Positions 17,551 through 26,457 of a DNA stretch of 64,000 nucleotides are shown piece after piece. The stretch is from Mycobacterium sp. Lineage in GTDB: Bacteria > Actinomycetota > Actinomycetes > Mycobacteriales > Mycobacteriaceae. The position numbers and the translations under genes were made by a program. The stretch is taken from assembly GCA_025963385.1 (NCBI GenBank), contig JAOPUT010000243.1:1-64000 (forward strand), given 5' to 3'. Positions within the stretch are counted from its first letter, which is position 1, and each line of letters begins with the position of its first letter. The notes under the pieces were generated by a model. The model was not told the origin of the DNA. It saw only the letters and a list, made by a program, of their open reading frames with translations, and ran no database searches.

Positions 17551-17706
17551 CCCGTCTCGCCTGAACGTGCGGCTGCCGAGACTAGGTAGTCCACGTCCCC
17601 CGCACAGCAAATTCAGGTAGTTGCGCCCGGGTCGATTACTCGTTTCGTGACCACATACTCGTTGGCGACGTCGGCCGGGGGCTGACACGGTCGGACGGGA
17701 GTGATC
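17551..17706. other. efpA-PGRS intergenic region
   Basis: About 155 bases. A weak stem (GTCTCG 17554-17559, CGAGAC 17577-17582, loop 17) could end efpA transcription. Two direct ACTCGTT motifs (17638-17644, 17657-17663) lie in the AT-richer middle. I see no confident promoter, but the run ACGGGAG ends about seven bases before the ATG at 17707. Confidence 0.4.
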
Positions 17707-20700
17707 ATGTCGGTCGGTCGTGCCGAGCCAGGCTTTTCGTCGGGTGCTGCCAGATTCGTGGGGCGCGTGGGTGCGCTGGCGGTTGCGCTGGGCATCGGTT
17801 CGGCGCTGGGACACGGAGTGGGGGTCGCCCGAGCCGACGACGACGCGGGCTCGTCGAGCAGCGTGGAGCACGACGCACCGGCGCCGCACGACACCAGTTC
17901 AGTTCCGGACACCGCCGGTGTGGACGCCGGTCCGTCGGACCAAGCCGCGGAAGGTCTGCCGGAACGGGTCGCACAACGTCGGCGGGCCGCGGCCACTGGA
18001 CTCAACGAGGCCGGCGGCGGTTCCGAGACAGAGGACACGCCCGACGTCACGACGCCTCGGGCTCGCACCGTGCGCATCCACCGCGTCGACCAGGTGAGGT
18101 CTGCCGAGGACGGCCAACGAAATGCGCAGCGCGACAACGCCGGAACCGAGACCCGCTCTTCGGCGGTATCGACGGAACCCGCCGCCGCGACGAACGCGAA
18201 CGGTTCGCCGGCACCACTTGCGCCGGGCGGCCCCGGCGAGCCCGTGCTCGGCATCTTGCTGGCTGGTGCGCGTCGTGAGCCGGAGTCGACCGTGGCTACC
18301 AACGCGGTCCAGGCACGGACCGCAACGGCAGTGCCCATCGCGCCCTCGCCTGCCTACGTCCCCGCCGCCTACATCCCCACGATCGGTTTCGGACTGCTGA
18401 TCGGTCCGCACGGTTTGCTCGTCGGCAACGGGTGGGATGCCGCCGCCGATTGTGTCGGAGCGGCCTGCAACGGCGGCAACGCCGGGCTCCTGTGGGGCAA
18501 CGGCGGTAACGGAGCCAATGGCGGCCGCGGAGGAAACGCCGGGATGATCGGCAACGGTGGTGCAGGAGGCAGCGGCACGGCTCTCGGCATGGCAGGAGGG
18601 GCGGGCGGCACCGGCGGAATGGTGTGGGGCAACGGCGGACGCGGCGGCGACGGTGGACTCGGCGGCGATGGTGGCCGCGGCGGCGACGGCGGCACCTTCG
18701 CCTTCTTCGGCAATGCGGGCAACGGCGGCCGCGGTGGCGACGGCGTGCAGGGGGCGATCGGCGCGACCGGCGCGACCGGAGCCACCGGGCAGACCGGCAC
18801 CAAGGGTGCGAACGGTGCCACCGGCTCGACCGGTGTGACCGGTGCGCGTGGGTCCGACGGCGCTGACGGTGCCGACGGTGCCGACGGCGTCACGGGCGAC
18901 GTCGGCGTCGCGGGCATCGACGGGGCGACCGGCGCGCACGGCATCGACGGCGTGGACGGCATCAACGGCGCCACGGGAGCCACGGGCCGCAAGGGCGCTA
19001 CCGGGACATTGGGGGCCACCGGCGCCACCGGTTCCCGCGGATTCGATGGCATGAACCTCACCGAAGCCGACACCATCCCGGGGGCGAACGGGGTCAGCGG
19101 CGACGGGGACTATGCCGTCGGCTCGGGGCTGAGCACCATCCTCGACGCCCTCTTTGGCGACTACTACGACTTCGGCGACAACGGCTGGGTGGGCTACCCA
19201 GGCACCGATGGACAGCGCGGCGGACCCGGCGGCCGCGGTGGTGACGGCGGAAACTCTTCCGGCACGCTCCTCATCGGGGATTCCTATGGTGGCCCCGCGG
19301 GCAACGGCGGCCCCGGCTGGAATGACATCGGGGGACGGGGCGGCGATGGCGGCACCGGCGGTAGCGCGAGGGCTTACGGAGTCCACGACATCGCCATCGG
19401 CAGGGCGGGTGGCAACGGTGGCAACGGCGGCACGGGTGCCGCCGGATTCCAGGGCGGCGCGGGAGATACGGGCGGCAGTGGCGGCACGGGTGGCGACGGC
19501 ACTGCCGGCGGCCGCGGCGGCGACGGCACCGATGGAACCGATGGCGCCGCAGGTGGTGCCGGCGGGGACGGCACCGCCGGTGGAGTCGGCGGGAACGGCG
19601 CGGACGGCGTCGTCGGCGACGCTGGTCGATCCGGGCTGCAGGGCGAGACCGGTGGAGAAGGCGGCACCGGCGGCGATGGCTCGACGGGTGCGGGCGGCGG
19701 TACCGGCGGACAAGGCGCAACGGGTGGCGTCGGCGGAACGGGCGTCAGGGCCGGAGCCGGCGGAGCGGGCGGAAGCGTCGGGCTCTTCGGCCTGTTCGGC
19801 AACGGCGGTCTTGGAGGCAGCGGTGGCCTCGGCGGGATCGGCGGAACCGGCGGCACCGGCGGGACGGGCGGCGTCGGAGGAACGGGTGGCGAAGGCGGCG
19901 ACTCGGGTGACGGAGGGATCGGCGGGATCGGCGGCGCCGGTGGCGGCGGCGGTCACGGTGGACAGGGCGGCGATGCGGGTGACGGAGGAACCGGCGGCCG
20001 GGGCGGCAACGCGGGTGACGGTGGTACCGGCGGCCGGGGTGGCGACGCGGGTGACGGCGGCTCCGGTGGGGTTGGCGGTGCCGGCGGTGGCGGCGGCGCG
20101 GGTGGCACGGGTGGCAAGGGTGGGACCGGTGGTGGAGGTGCCGTCGGCGGCAAGGGTGGCAACGGCGGCTTCGGCGGCACTGCATACAACTCCAGCGGCC
20201 ACTACTACTCCGAATACCTTGATTCAACGGTGTTTTCGGGCGCAGCCGGTCTCGGCGGCAAGGGCGGCGCCGGGGGTGCCGGCGGCGCCGGGGGCGTCGG
20301 CGGGCCCGGGGGAGCCGGAGGAACGGCCGGCGCGGCGGGAGCAGGCGGTGCGGGCGGTCGCGCGGCAACCTACGCAGGCGTCGGTGCAGCGGGTGGTGTG
20401 GCCGGTAGCGCGGCCGCCGGAGGTGCCGGTGGCGCGGCAGGCCTCGCAGCCGACGGAGGTCTCGGAGGTGCAGGCGGCGCGGGCGGGTTCGGCGGAGTCG
20501 GCGGTGCCGCGGGAATCGCAGGGGCCGGCGGCACCGGCGGCGCGGCGGGGAGCGGCGGAGCCGGCGGCGCAGGTGGTGGTGGCGGAACGGGAGGTGCCGC
20601 AGGCGCGGGCGGAGCCGGTGGATGGTTCGGGACCCGGGGCGCCGATGGTATCGCGGGTGCCAACGGTGCCAACGGTGCCACCGGCTCGACGGGCGCAGGG

Positions 20701-21060
20701 GGAGCGACGGGGGCCGTCGGCGCCACGGGCGGCGCCGGCAGGACCGGAGCCGCCGGTGCCAGAGGTGGCAGCGGAGCCGTCGGTGCCACGGGAGCGAACG
20801 GCGCCCGCGGAGCCAACGGCAAGGCCGGGCAGGCAGGCTTGGACGGCCTCATCGCGGTCGACGGTGTCTCAGGCGCCGACGGCACGTCCGGGACCGACGG
20901 GGCCACCGGCCTCTCGGGGGCCGCGGGCGCGCAGGGTGCGCAAGGTCAGAAGGGCGCAACTGGGGCTGCGGGCGCGGCGGGCCAGAACGGGGACGACGGC
21001 TTGGACGGTTACCCAGGTCTGGGATACCGACCTGGCGGCTCAGGCAACGTAGCCAACTAG
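17707..21060 (+). CDS. Secreted PGRS-like Gly-rich and collagen-like repeat protein, without PE domain
   Basis: 1117 residues. An N-terminal signal peptide has a hydrophobic core (about residues 21-40) and a likely cleavage after ARA (residues 41-43). A disordered acidic/Pro-Ala region (to about 240) is followed by GGxGGx PGRS repeats from about residue 255. The repeats are broken by a collagen-like GxTGxx tract (about 347-448), a non-repeat Tyr/Asp island (about 449-498), more PGRS, a second Tyr island near 827-845, PGRS again and a C-terminal collagen-like tract (about 977-1117). There is no PE domain and no YxxxD/E ESX signal that I can see, so export is probably by Sec. ATG 17707 is preferred over GTG 17701 for its ribosome-binding site. 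A surface role is inferred; exact function is unknown. Confidence 0.85.
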   Translation: MSVGRAEPGFSSGAARFVGRVGALAVALGIGSALGHGVGVARADDDAGSSSSVEHDAPAPHDTSSVPDTAGVDAGPSDQAAEGLPERVAQRRRAAATGLNEAGGGSETEDTPDVTTPRARTVRIHRVDQVRSAEDGQRNAQRDNAGTETRSSAVSTEPAAATNANGSPAPLAPGGPGEPVLGILLAGARREPESTVATNAVQARTATAVPIAPSPAYVPAAYIPTIGFGLLIGPHGLLVGNGWDAAADCVGAACNGGNAGLLWGNGGNGANGGRGGNAGMIGNGGAGGSGTALGMAGGAGGTGGMVWGNGGRGGDGGLGGDGGRGGDGGTFAFFGNAGNGGRGGDGVQGAIGATGATGATGQTGTKGANGATGSTGVTGARGSDGADGADGADGVTGDVGVAGIDGATGAHGIDGVDGINGATGATGRKGATGTLGATGATGSRGFDGMNLTEADTIPGANGVSGDGDYAVGSGLSTILDALFGDYYDFGDNGWVGYPGTDGQRGGPGGRGGDGGNSSGTLLIGDSYGGPAGNGGPGWNDIGGRGGDGGTGGSARAYGVHDIAIGRAGGNGGNGGTGAAGFQGGAGDTGGSGGTGGDGTAGGRGGDGTDGTDGAAGGAGGDGTAGGVGGNGADGVVGDAGRSGLQGETGGEGGTGGDGSTGAGGGTGGQGATGGVGGTGVRAGAGGAGGSVGLFGLFGNGGLGGSGGLGGIGGTGGTGGTGGVGGTGGEGGDSGDGGIGGIGGAGGGGGHGGQGGDAGDGGTGGRGGNAGDGGTGGRGGDAGDGGSGGVGGAGGGGGAGGTGGKGGTGGGGAVGGKGGNGGFGGTAYNSSGHYYSEYLDSTVFSGAAGLGGKGGAGGAGGAGGVGGPGGAGGTAGAAGAGGAGGRAATYAGVGAAGGVAGSAAAGGAGGAAGLAADGGLGGAGGAGGFGGVGGAAGIAGAGGTGGAAGSGGAGGAGGGGGTGGAAGAGGAGGWFGTRGADGIAGANGANGATGSTGAGGATGAVGATGGAGRTGAAGARGGSGAVGATGANGARGANGKAGQAGLDGLIAVDGVSGADGTSGTDGATGLSGAAGAQGAQGQKGATGAAGAAGQNGDDGLDGYPGLGYRPGGSGNVAN

Positions 21061-21152
21061 TCTGCGCGGATGCTCCGGACCACGCTCGTCGAACCGGGCG
21101 TCGTCCGCACCGGAGTCTTCGACGCCGCGACGCGAGTCCCGCCCGGCGCCCT

Positions 21153-21171
21153 ACCGCGGCGGGCCCGCGGT
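21153..21171 (+). terminator. GC hairpin downstream of the PGRS gene
   Basis: ACCGCGG (21153-21159) and CCGCGGT (21165-21171) form a perfect 7-bp stem with a five-base loop, 92 bases after the stop codon. There is no U tract, so termination is only a possibility. Confidence 0.4.
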
Positions 21172-21259
21172 CCGGCCGCCGCAGCGGGACAACGCCGCGA
21201 CCGCCGATTTCGGGTAGCCGGCGCGGTCGGTCTTCGGTTTCGACGGGGCGAGCCGTGGG

Positions 21260-21273
21260 TAGGGTGTCTGGCA
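21260..21273 (+). promoter_or_regulatory. Leaderless -10 of the second efpA-like gene
   Basis: TAGGGT (21260-21265) followed by eight bases and the ATG, the same hexamer and spacing as at efpA. Confidence 0.6.
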
Positions 21274-22779
21274 ATGTCTGCCGCGGGTGGTTCTTCAGGG
21301 TCGACTGAGCACTCGACAGCGCCATTGGCATCGTCCGTCCTCGGCATCGCGATCGTCGCCATCACGGGCATGCAGCTCATGTCGACGCTCGACGGCACCA
21401 TCGTCATCGTCGCGCTGCCCCGCATGCAGGCCGATCTCGACCTGTCCGACGCGGGCAAGAGCTGGGTCATCACCGCCTACGTGCTGACGTTCGGCGGGCT
21501 GCTGCTGCTCGGGGGTCGGGTCGGTGACGCCATCGGCCAGAAGCGCGCCTTCCTCTCTGGCGTCGGCGTCTTCACCATCGCCTCGCTGGTGTGCGGGTTG
21601 GCCAACGACGAATACACCCTGATCGCCGCCCGTGCGCTGCAGGGCATGGGTGCCGCGGTCGCCGCCCCGACCGGGCTGGCGCTCATCGCCACGACGTACG
21701 CCGTCGGGCACGCCCGTAACCAGGCCATGGCGGTGTCGGCGGGGATGCAGGCCATCGGCTCGGTGCTCGGTCTGGTGCTCGGCGGCCTGCTCACCGTCAT
21801 CTCGTGGCGGCTGGCGTTCCTGATGAACGTCCCGATCGGCATCGTCATCGTCGTCATCGCCTGGCTACGGATCGGCGAGACGCACCACGAACGGCTCAAA
21901 CTCGACGTGACGGGTGCGCTCCTGGCCACGTTGGGGTGCACGTCGGCGGTGCTGGTGTTCACCCAGGGCCCGCCACGTGGCTGGCTCGATCCGTGGGTGG
22001 TCGGCGCGGCCGTCGCCGCGGTGGTCTTCTTCGTCTCGTTCCTCTTCGCCGAGCGCACCGCCGAGAACCCGCTGGTGCCGTTCTCGGTCTTCAGCGAGCG
22101 CAACCGGGTGGCGACACTGATCTCATGGTTCCTCGGCGGAGGCGTGCTGCTGACCGTCACCGTGATGGTCGGCCTGCTGGCCCAGGACGTCCTCGGCTAC
22201 TCGGCGCTGCGGGCAGGAATCTGCTTCCTGCCGTTCGCGGTCGCCGTCGGTGTCGGCAACGTGCTGGCCACCAAGCTGTGCCCGCTGATCGCGCCACGCT
22301 GGCTGATCATCGGCGGCGGCCTGTTCGTGCTGGCCGCGATGCTCTACGGCTCCACGCTGAACCGCAGCATCCCGTACTTCCCCGATCTGTTCCTGCCGAT
22401 CGTGGTCGGCGGGTTCGGGATCGGCATCATCTCGGTGGTCCTGCCGCTGTGCGCGGTGGCCGGGGTAGGACCCCGCGAGATCGGTCCGGTGTCGGCGATC
22501 ACGCTCATGGTGCAGAACCTGGGCGGCCCGCTGGTCCTGGTCATGATCATGGCGGTGCAGACCTCGCGCACGCTGTATCTCGGCGGGACGACGGGGCCGG
22601 TGAAGAACATGACACCCGCCCAGCTCGACGCGCTCGGCTACGGCTACACGTATTCACTGCTGTGGGTCGCGGGCGTTTCCATCCTGGTGGGCATCGCCGC
22701 GTTCTGGATCGGGTTCTCCGCCCGCGACATCGCCAGGGCGCAGCACACGAAGGAAGCCGTCGAGGCAGGCGAGTTGTAG
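21274..22779 (+). CDS. Second EfpA-like MFS drug efflux pump (paralogue)
   Basis: A 501-residue DHA2-type MFS transporter that aligns with the upstream EfpA almost throughout: DLSDAGKSWVITAYVLTFGG, GGRVGDAIGQKR (motif A), APTGLALIATTY and the end block TLYLGGTTGPVKNM are nearly the same in both. Its N-terminus is shorter (about 25 polar residues before the first helix), which accounts for the length difference. The ATG at 21274 is chosen because of the promoter hexamer eight bases before it and because the first helix follows at a normal distance. The pair is probably a tandem duplication later separated by the PGRS gene, or into which that gene was inserted. Substrates are unknown. Confidence 0.9.
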   Translation: MSAAGGSSGSTEHSTAPLASSVLGIAIVAITGMQLMSTLDGTIVIVALPRMQADLDLSDAGKSWVITAYVLTFGGLLLLGGRVGDAIGQKRAFLSGVGVFTIASLVCGLANDEYTLIAARALQGMGAAVAAPTGLALIATTYAVGHARNQAMAVSAGMQAIGSVLGLVLGGLLTVISWRLAFLMNVPIGIVIVVIAWLRIGETHHERLKLDVTGALLATLGCTSAVLVFTQGPPRGWLDPWVVGAAVAAVVFFVSFLFAERTAENPLVPFSVFSERNRVATLISWFLGGGVLLTVTVMVGLLAQDVLGYSALRAGICFLPFAVAVGVGNVLATKLCPLIAPRWLIIGGGLFVLAAMLYGSTLNRSIPYFPDLFLPIVVGGFGIGIISVVLPLCAVAGVGPREIGPVSAITLMVQNLGGPLVLVMIMAVQTSRTLYLGGTTGPVKNMTPAQLDALGYGYTYSLLWVAGVSILVGIAAFWIGFSARDIARAQHTKEAVEAGEL

Positions 22780-22804
22780 CGGCTGTCGTGTCGTGGTGGC
22801 GCGC

Positions 22805-22816
22805 TAGCGTGACGCC
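22805..22816 (+). promoter_or_regulatory. Leaderless -10 of the PCD-VOC gene
   Basis: TAGCGT (22805-22810), then six bases, then ATG. Confidence 0.5.
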
Positions 22817-23500
22817 ATGACCGCCCCACTGACGCGCCAACAGATCTCCGAGGCGGTCGACCCACTGGGTTGGCGGCTGATCCTCGGGGTCGCCGTCACC
22901 CACGTCGCGGTGCCGTCGCTGACCGCCGCGGCCGCCGCCGCCTCGATCGCGGTCTCGGCCGTGGGTGCCGATGGTGACGGGCATCTGAGCGCCGACCTGC
23001 ACTCCGATCGCGTCGTCCTGCGCCTGCACACCGCGAGCGTCGGCACGGTCACCGCCGACGACCTCGGGCTGGCGCACCGGGTGACCGAGGCGCTGGCCGC
23101 GCAGGAGCTGAGCACCGTGCCTGGCGACGGATTCGCGGTGCCGCAGAACCTGGAGATCGCCATCGATGCCCTCGACATCCGACTGATCAGGCCATTCTGG
23201 AAGGCCGTCACGGGTTATGTCGAACAACCAGGCCCGCCAGACCTGCCCGACGGTGCGCTACTCGACCCGCTCCGGCGCGGGCCTGCGATCTGGTTCCAGC
23301 AGATGGACGAGCCGCGCAACCAGCGCAACCGCATCCACCTCGACGTCGACGTGCCGCCGGAACACGCCAAGGCCCGTATCGACGCGGCGGTGGCCGCGGG
23401 TGGCACGCTGCTGTCGGCGGATCGTGCGCCCGCGTTCTGGGTGCTCGCCGATCCCGAGGGCAACGAGGTGTGCGTCTGCACGTGGCAGGGGCGCGACTAG
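22817..23500 (+). CDS. Pterin dehydratase-like domain fused to VOC/glyoxalase-like domain
   Basis: 227 residues in two halves. Residues about 1-95 resemble pterin-4a-carbinolamine dehydratase: an aligned WRLILG strand, an Ala-rich helix, and the VVLRLHTASVGTVTADDLGLAHRVTEAL block, which matches the family's TH..GlT..D..lA pattern. The usual catalytic His-His pair is replaced by a GHL segment. Residues about 105-227 form a VOC-type fold with RIHLDVDVP and FWVLADPEGNEVCVC, where a histidine and a glutamate of a metal site can be seen. It stands alone between the second efpA gene and proS. The fused architecture occurs in actinobacterial VOC proteins; no substrate can be assigned. Confidence 0.75.
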   Translation: MTAPLTRQQISEAVDPLGWRLILGVAVTHVAVPSLTAAAAAASIAVSAVGADGDGHLSADLHSDRVVLRLHTASVGTVTADDLGLAHRVTEALAAQELSTVPGDGFAVPQNLEIAIDALDIRLIRPFWKAVTGYVEQPGPPDLPDGALLDPLRRGPAIWFQQMDEPRNQRNRIHLDVDVPPEHAKARIDAAVAAGGTLLSADRAPAFWVLADPEGNEVCVCTWQGRD

Positions 23501-23501
23501 A

Positions 23502-23515
23502 TAGGGTGGTCCTCC
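23502..23515 (+). promoter_or_regulatory. Leaderless -10 of proS
   Basis: TAGGGT (23502-23507), eight bases, then the GTG start. The hexamer and spacing are the same as at both efpA genes. Confidence 0.6.
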
Positions 23516-25282
23516 GTGATCACCCGCATGTCCGAACTGTTCCTGCGCACCCTGCGCGACGACCCCGCCGACGCCGAGGTACCGAGCCACAAGCTGCTGA
23601 TCAGGGCGGGCTACGTCCGTCCGGTCGGGCCCGGCCTGTACAGCTGGCTGCCGCTGGGTCTGCGGGTGTTCCGCAAGATCGAGCAGATCGTCCGCGAGGA
23701 GATGAATGCCATTGGCGGACAAGAGATCCTGCTGCCCGCGCTGGTGCCTAGGGGTCCGTACGAAACGACGAACCGCTGGACCGAGTACGGCGACGGCGTG
23801 TTCCGGCTCAAGGACCGCCGCGGCAACGACTACATGATGGGACCCACCCACGAGGAGTTGTTCACCCTCACGGTGAAGGGGGAGTACAGCTCCTACAAGG
23901 ACTTCCCGCTGCGGCTGTACCAAATCCAGACCAAGTACCGCGATGAGGCCAGGCCCCGAGCCGGCATCCTGCGCGGCCGCGAGTTCGTCATGAAGGACTC
24001 CTACTCGTTCGACGTGGACGACGAGGGGCTCAAGGCCGCCTACCACGCCCACCGCGAGGCCTACCAGCGCATCTTCGCGCGACTGGGCGTCAAGTACGTC
24101 ATCGTCTCGGCGGTGTCCGGCGCGATGGGCGGAAGCGCCTCCGAGGAGTTCCTGGCCGAGAGCGAGGTCGGGGAGGACACCTTCGTCCGCTGCCTCGAGT
24201 CGGGTTACGCCGCCAACGTGGAGGCCGTGATCACCCAGCGGCCGGAGCCGCGGTCCCCAGAAGAGGTGGCGGGGTTGCCCGAGGCCGTCGTCCACGACAC
24301 CGCCGACACCCCGACCATTGCGACGCTGGTGGACTGGGCCAACGGTGCCGATCTGCCGCAGTTCGCGGGGCGTGAGGTGGTGGCCGCTGACACGCTGAAG
24401 AACGTGCTGCTGAAGGTTCGCCAACCGGGCGGGGACTGGGAGCTGCTGGCCATCGGCGTCCCAGGGGACCGTGAGGTCGACGACAAGCGACTGGGCGCCG
24501 CGCTCGATCCCGCGGAGTACGTCATGCTCCCCGCCGAGGACTTCCCGAAGTACCCGTTCCTAGCCAAGGGGTATATCGGCCCAAAGGCGTTGCTGGCCAA
24601 CGGTGTTCGATTCCTCGTCGATCCGCGGATCGTCGACGGCACCACCTGGATCACCGGCGCCGACGAGGACGGCAAGCACGTCGTCGGGCTCGTCGCAGGC
24701 CGCGACTTCGTCCCGGACGGCACCATCGAGGCCGCCGAGGTGCGTGACGGCGATCCCTCACCGGACGGTGCGGGCGCCCTGGTGTCGGCACGTGGCATCG
24801 AGATCGGGCACATCTTCCAGCTCGGCAAGAAGTACGCCGACGCGTTCACCGTCGACGTGCTTGGGGAGGACGGCAAACCGGTCCGGCTGACCATGGGGTC
24901 CTACGGCATCGGTGTGTCCCGACTGGTCGCCGTCATCGCCGAACAGAGCCACGACGACATCGGACTGCGGTGGCCGTCGTCGGTGTCGCCGTTCGACGTG
25001 CACATCGTCATCGCCAACAAGGACGCCGAAGCGCGTACGGGCGCAACCGAACTCGCCCGTGAACTGGATCTACTGGGAGTGGAGCCGATCCTCGACGACC
25101 GCAAGGCGTCGCCGGGCGTGAAGTTCAAGGACGCCGAACTGCTGGGCGTGCCGTGGATCGTGGTGGTGGGCCGCGGTTTCGCCGACGGCACCGTGGAACT
25201 GCGTAACCGGTTCACCGGCGAGGCGCGGGAGATCGCCGTCGACGGCGCGGCCGCGACGATCTCGGCTGCGCTCGCGGGCTAG
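23516..25282 (+). CDS. proS: Prolyl-tRNA synthetase
   Basis: A 588-residue class II synthetase that charges tRNA-Pro. Motif 1 falls in [23 protein letters not shown], motif 2 in [23 protein letters not shown] (with the MKDSYSF block), and motif 3 in [15 protein letters not shown]. Between motifs 2 and 3 lies the bacterial editing insertion (about residues 230-400). The C-terminal anticodon-binding domain begins near [12 protein letters not shown]. The GTG start gives [21 protein letters not shown], the same as M. tuberculosis ProS. The stop codon overlaps the stop of the opposite DUF4439-type gene through a shared CTAG. Confidence 0.97.
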   Translation: MITRMSELFLRTLRDDPADAEVPSHKLLIRAGYVRPVGPGLYSWLPLGLRVFRKIEQIVREEMNAIGGQEILLPALVPRGPYETTNRWTEYGDGVFRLKDRRGNDYMMGPTHEELFTLTVKGEYSSYKDFPLRLYQIQTKYRDEARPRAGILRGREFVMKDSYSFDVDDEGLKAAYHAHREAYQRIFARLGVKYVIVSAVSGAMGGSASEEFLAESEVGEDTFVRCLESGYAANVEAVITQRPEPRSPEEVAGLPEAVVHDTADTPTIATLVDWANGADLPQFAGREVVAADTLKNVLLKVRQPGGDWELLAIGVPGDREVDDKRLGAALDPAEYVMLPAEDFPKYPFLAKGYIGPKALLANGVRFLVDPRIVDGTTWITGADEDGKHVVGLVAGRDFVPDGTIEAAEVRDGDPSPDGAGALVSARGIEIGHIFQLGKKYADAFTVDVLGEDGKPVRLTMGSYGIGVSRLVAVIAEQSHDDIGLRWPSSVSPFDVHIVIANKDAEARTGATELARELDLLGVEPILDDRKASPGVKFKDAELLGVPWIVVVGRGFADGTVELRNRFTGEAREIAVDGAAATISAALAG

Positions 25283-25761
25283 GTCTCGGTGCCGCCGGGG
25301 AACGCGACCGTGGTCGGCACGACGCCGAGCACGCCGCGCCACTTGGCCGCGTTCACCGCGCACTGGGTGAGGGCGGCGACCGCCAGTTCGCGGTCGGCGC
25401 CGGCCTTCGCCTGCTCGAGGACCGCCCGCCACGCCACCGCGGCGTCCTCTTCCATCCGGACGGCCAGCTTCGCCGCAGCCGTCGGGCCGTCGACGACGAA
25501 CGGCAGCTGGTAGCCGACCGCGGGAACCGGTGGCGTCACGTTGCGGGCAGTCAGTCGGGCGATGCCCTCCTCGCGCAGTTCGCGATGACCGGCCAGCGAT
25601 GCGGACACCAGTTCGTTGGCGTCGGGCGTCGTGTGCGCGGACACCAGGCCGTAGCCGTAGATGACCCCGTGCTCGCCGGTGACCGCATCGAACAGGGCGC
25701 CGTCGGCGGCATCCGACGGCCGCGACGGAGTCGGCCGCGGGGACGGACCAGGGGAGGTCAT
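25279..25761 (-). CDS. Ferritin-like DUF4439-type protein
   Basis: A 160-residue, Ala-rich protein with four predicted amphipathic helices ([82 protein letters not shown]). Conserved Glu and His residues (GEHGVIY, HRELREE, RMEEDAA) are at positions that could bind metal in a ferritin-like bundle. It corresponds to M. tuberculosis Rv2844. It starts by ATGA overlap with the upstream lipoprotein gene, so the two are translationally coupled, and converges on proS with overlapping stops. Function unknown. Confidence 0.7.
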   Translation of the reverse strand: MTSPGPSPRPTPSRPSDAADGALFDAVTGEHGVIYGYGLVSAHTTPDANELVSASLAGHRELREEGIARLTARNVTPPVPAVGYQLPFVVDGPTAAAKLAVRMEEDAAVAWRAVLEQAKAGADRELAVAALTQCAVNAAKWRGVLGVVPTTVAFPGGTET

Positions 25762-26291
25762 GTCGCAGGCCCGACGTTGGCCAGCGCGACGGTGCCGGAC
25801 GCCGTGCAGGCCGCCGTGATCGAGCCGAGCAGGCCTGCCCGGTACCCGGACTGCTGGGTGGCCAGGAGGGTCGCGCCGTCGGCGGACTGCTTGAGTGCGG
25901 CGACCACGTCCGCCACGGTGGGCGGCTTGGGCGGTGGACCGGACGTCGTCGTCGGTGACGATGGTGACGATTCGGTCGTCGCGGTCGCCGACGTCGTCGG
26001 AGTCTCACCCGAGAACCTGGTGATCTCCTCAGTGAGCGCCTTCGCGTGAGCCGCGCGCTGCTGCGCGACGAGCGTCAGCGCAGCCGCAGTCTTGGGCGGT
26101 GCTGCTGCGGCGGCGGCAGCGGCGAGCCTGCTGTCGTCGTTCGCCCGCTCGAGCTGGGCGACGAGGGCGTCCACCTCCTGTACGGGAGGAGTCGACCCGC
26201 AGGCAGTCGCGACGGTGCCGCTCAGCAGGGCCAATGCCGTCGCGCCAAGGAGCACGCGCCGTCTGCTGACGGTGGGAAGGGTGCTCGGCAC
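25758..26291 (-). CDS. Exported, probably lipid-anchored ferritin-like protein
   Basis: 177 residues from the GTG at 26291. The N-terminus has SRRRVLLG (residues 9-16), a possible twin-arginine motif, then a hydrophobic stretch and C31 in ATAC, a weak lipobox. The rest is Ala-rich helix with a low-complexity Thr/Ser/Pro linker at about 105-125, and a final helix pair (VADVVAALKQSADGATLLATQQSGYRAGLLGSI) resembling the DUF4439 pattern of its downstream partner. The longer frame to 26423 is rejected because an AGGAT site and the signal peptide fit 26291. It corresponds to Rv2843. Likely an envelope protein of unknown role. Confidence 0.7.
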   Translation of the reverse strand: MPSTLPTVSRRRVLLGATALALLSGTVATACGSTPPVQEVDALVAQLERANDDSRLAAAAAAAAPPKTAAALTLVAQQRAAHAKALTEEITRFSGETPTTSATATTESSPSSPTTTSGPPPKPPTVADVVAALKQSADGATLLATQQSGYRAGLLGSITAACTASGTVALANVGPAT

Positions 26292-26359
26292 AGCAACATC
26301 CTGCCATCCCCGCCGGGCAGCCCGATCAGACGCCGTTTCCGGCGGCCTCGGAAGAATGC

Positions 26360-26396
26360 TTGCCATTTGCGGCTGCGCGCTGGCGTATCGTTGACA
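26360..26396 (+). promoter_or_regulatory. Candidate promoter region of the rimP-infB operon
   Basis: TTGCCA (26360-26365) with TATCGT (26386-26391) is one pair, though the spacer is long at 20 bases. A perfect TTGACA follows at 26391-26396 with no good -10. Either would give a leader upstream of the GAGGAG site of rimP. Confidence 0.35.
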
Positions 26397-26457
26397 TTCG
26401 GTTCCGCGCAACGTGTGGCGCAACCGTGTCCGTACAACTCAAGACGAGGAGCTCGCC

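Larger units (their letters stand above)
21061..21273. other. Gap between the PGRS gene and second efpA-like gene
   Basis: 213 bases with no supported gene. An open frame that runs through it in phase with the next gene encodes an Arg/Ala-rich sequence unlike EfpA N-termini and is rejected. It holds the hairpin at 21153-21171 and the leaderless promoter at 21260. Confidence 0.5.

Noticed and set aside
16435-17889. 484-residue open frame antisense to efpA and the PGRS start
   Set aside because: It spans two unrelated genes and an intergenic region on the other strand and has charged low-complexity sequence; EfpA on the plus strand is certain.
17899-20202. 767-residue open frame antisense to the PGRS gene
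   Set aside because: It is a by-product of GC-rich GGx repeats, which leave few stop codons on the other strand. Its translation is low-complexity Ala/Val/Thr with no domain, while the sense strand has a signal peptide, a ribosome-binding site and a known repeat pattern.
21070-21273. 68-residue N-terminal extension of the second EfpA
   Set aside because: It is Arg/Ala/Pro-rich, unlike the paralogue, and would cover the -10 element and hairpin in the intergenic gap.
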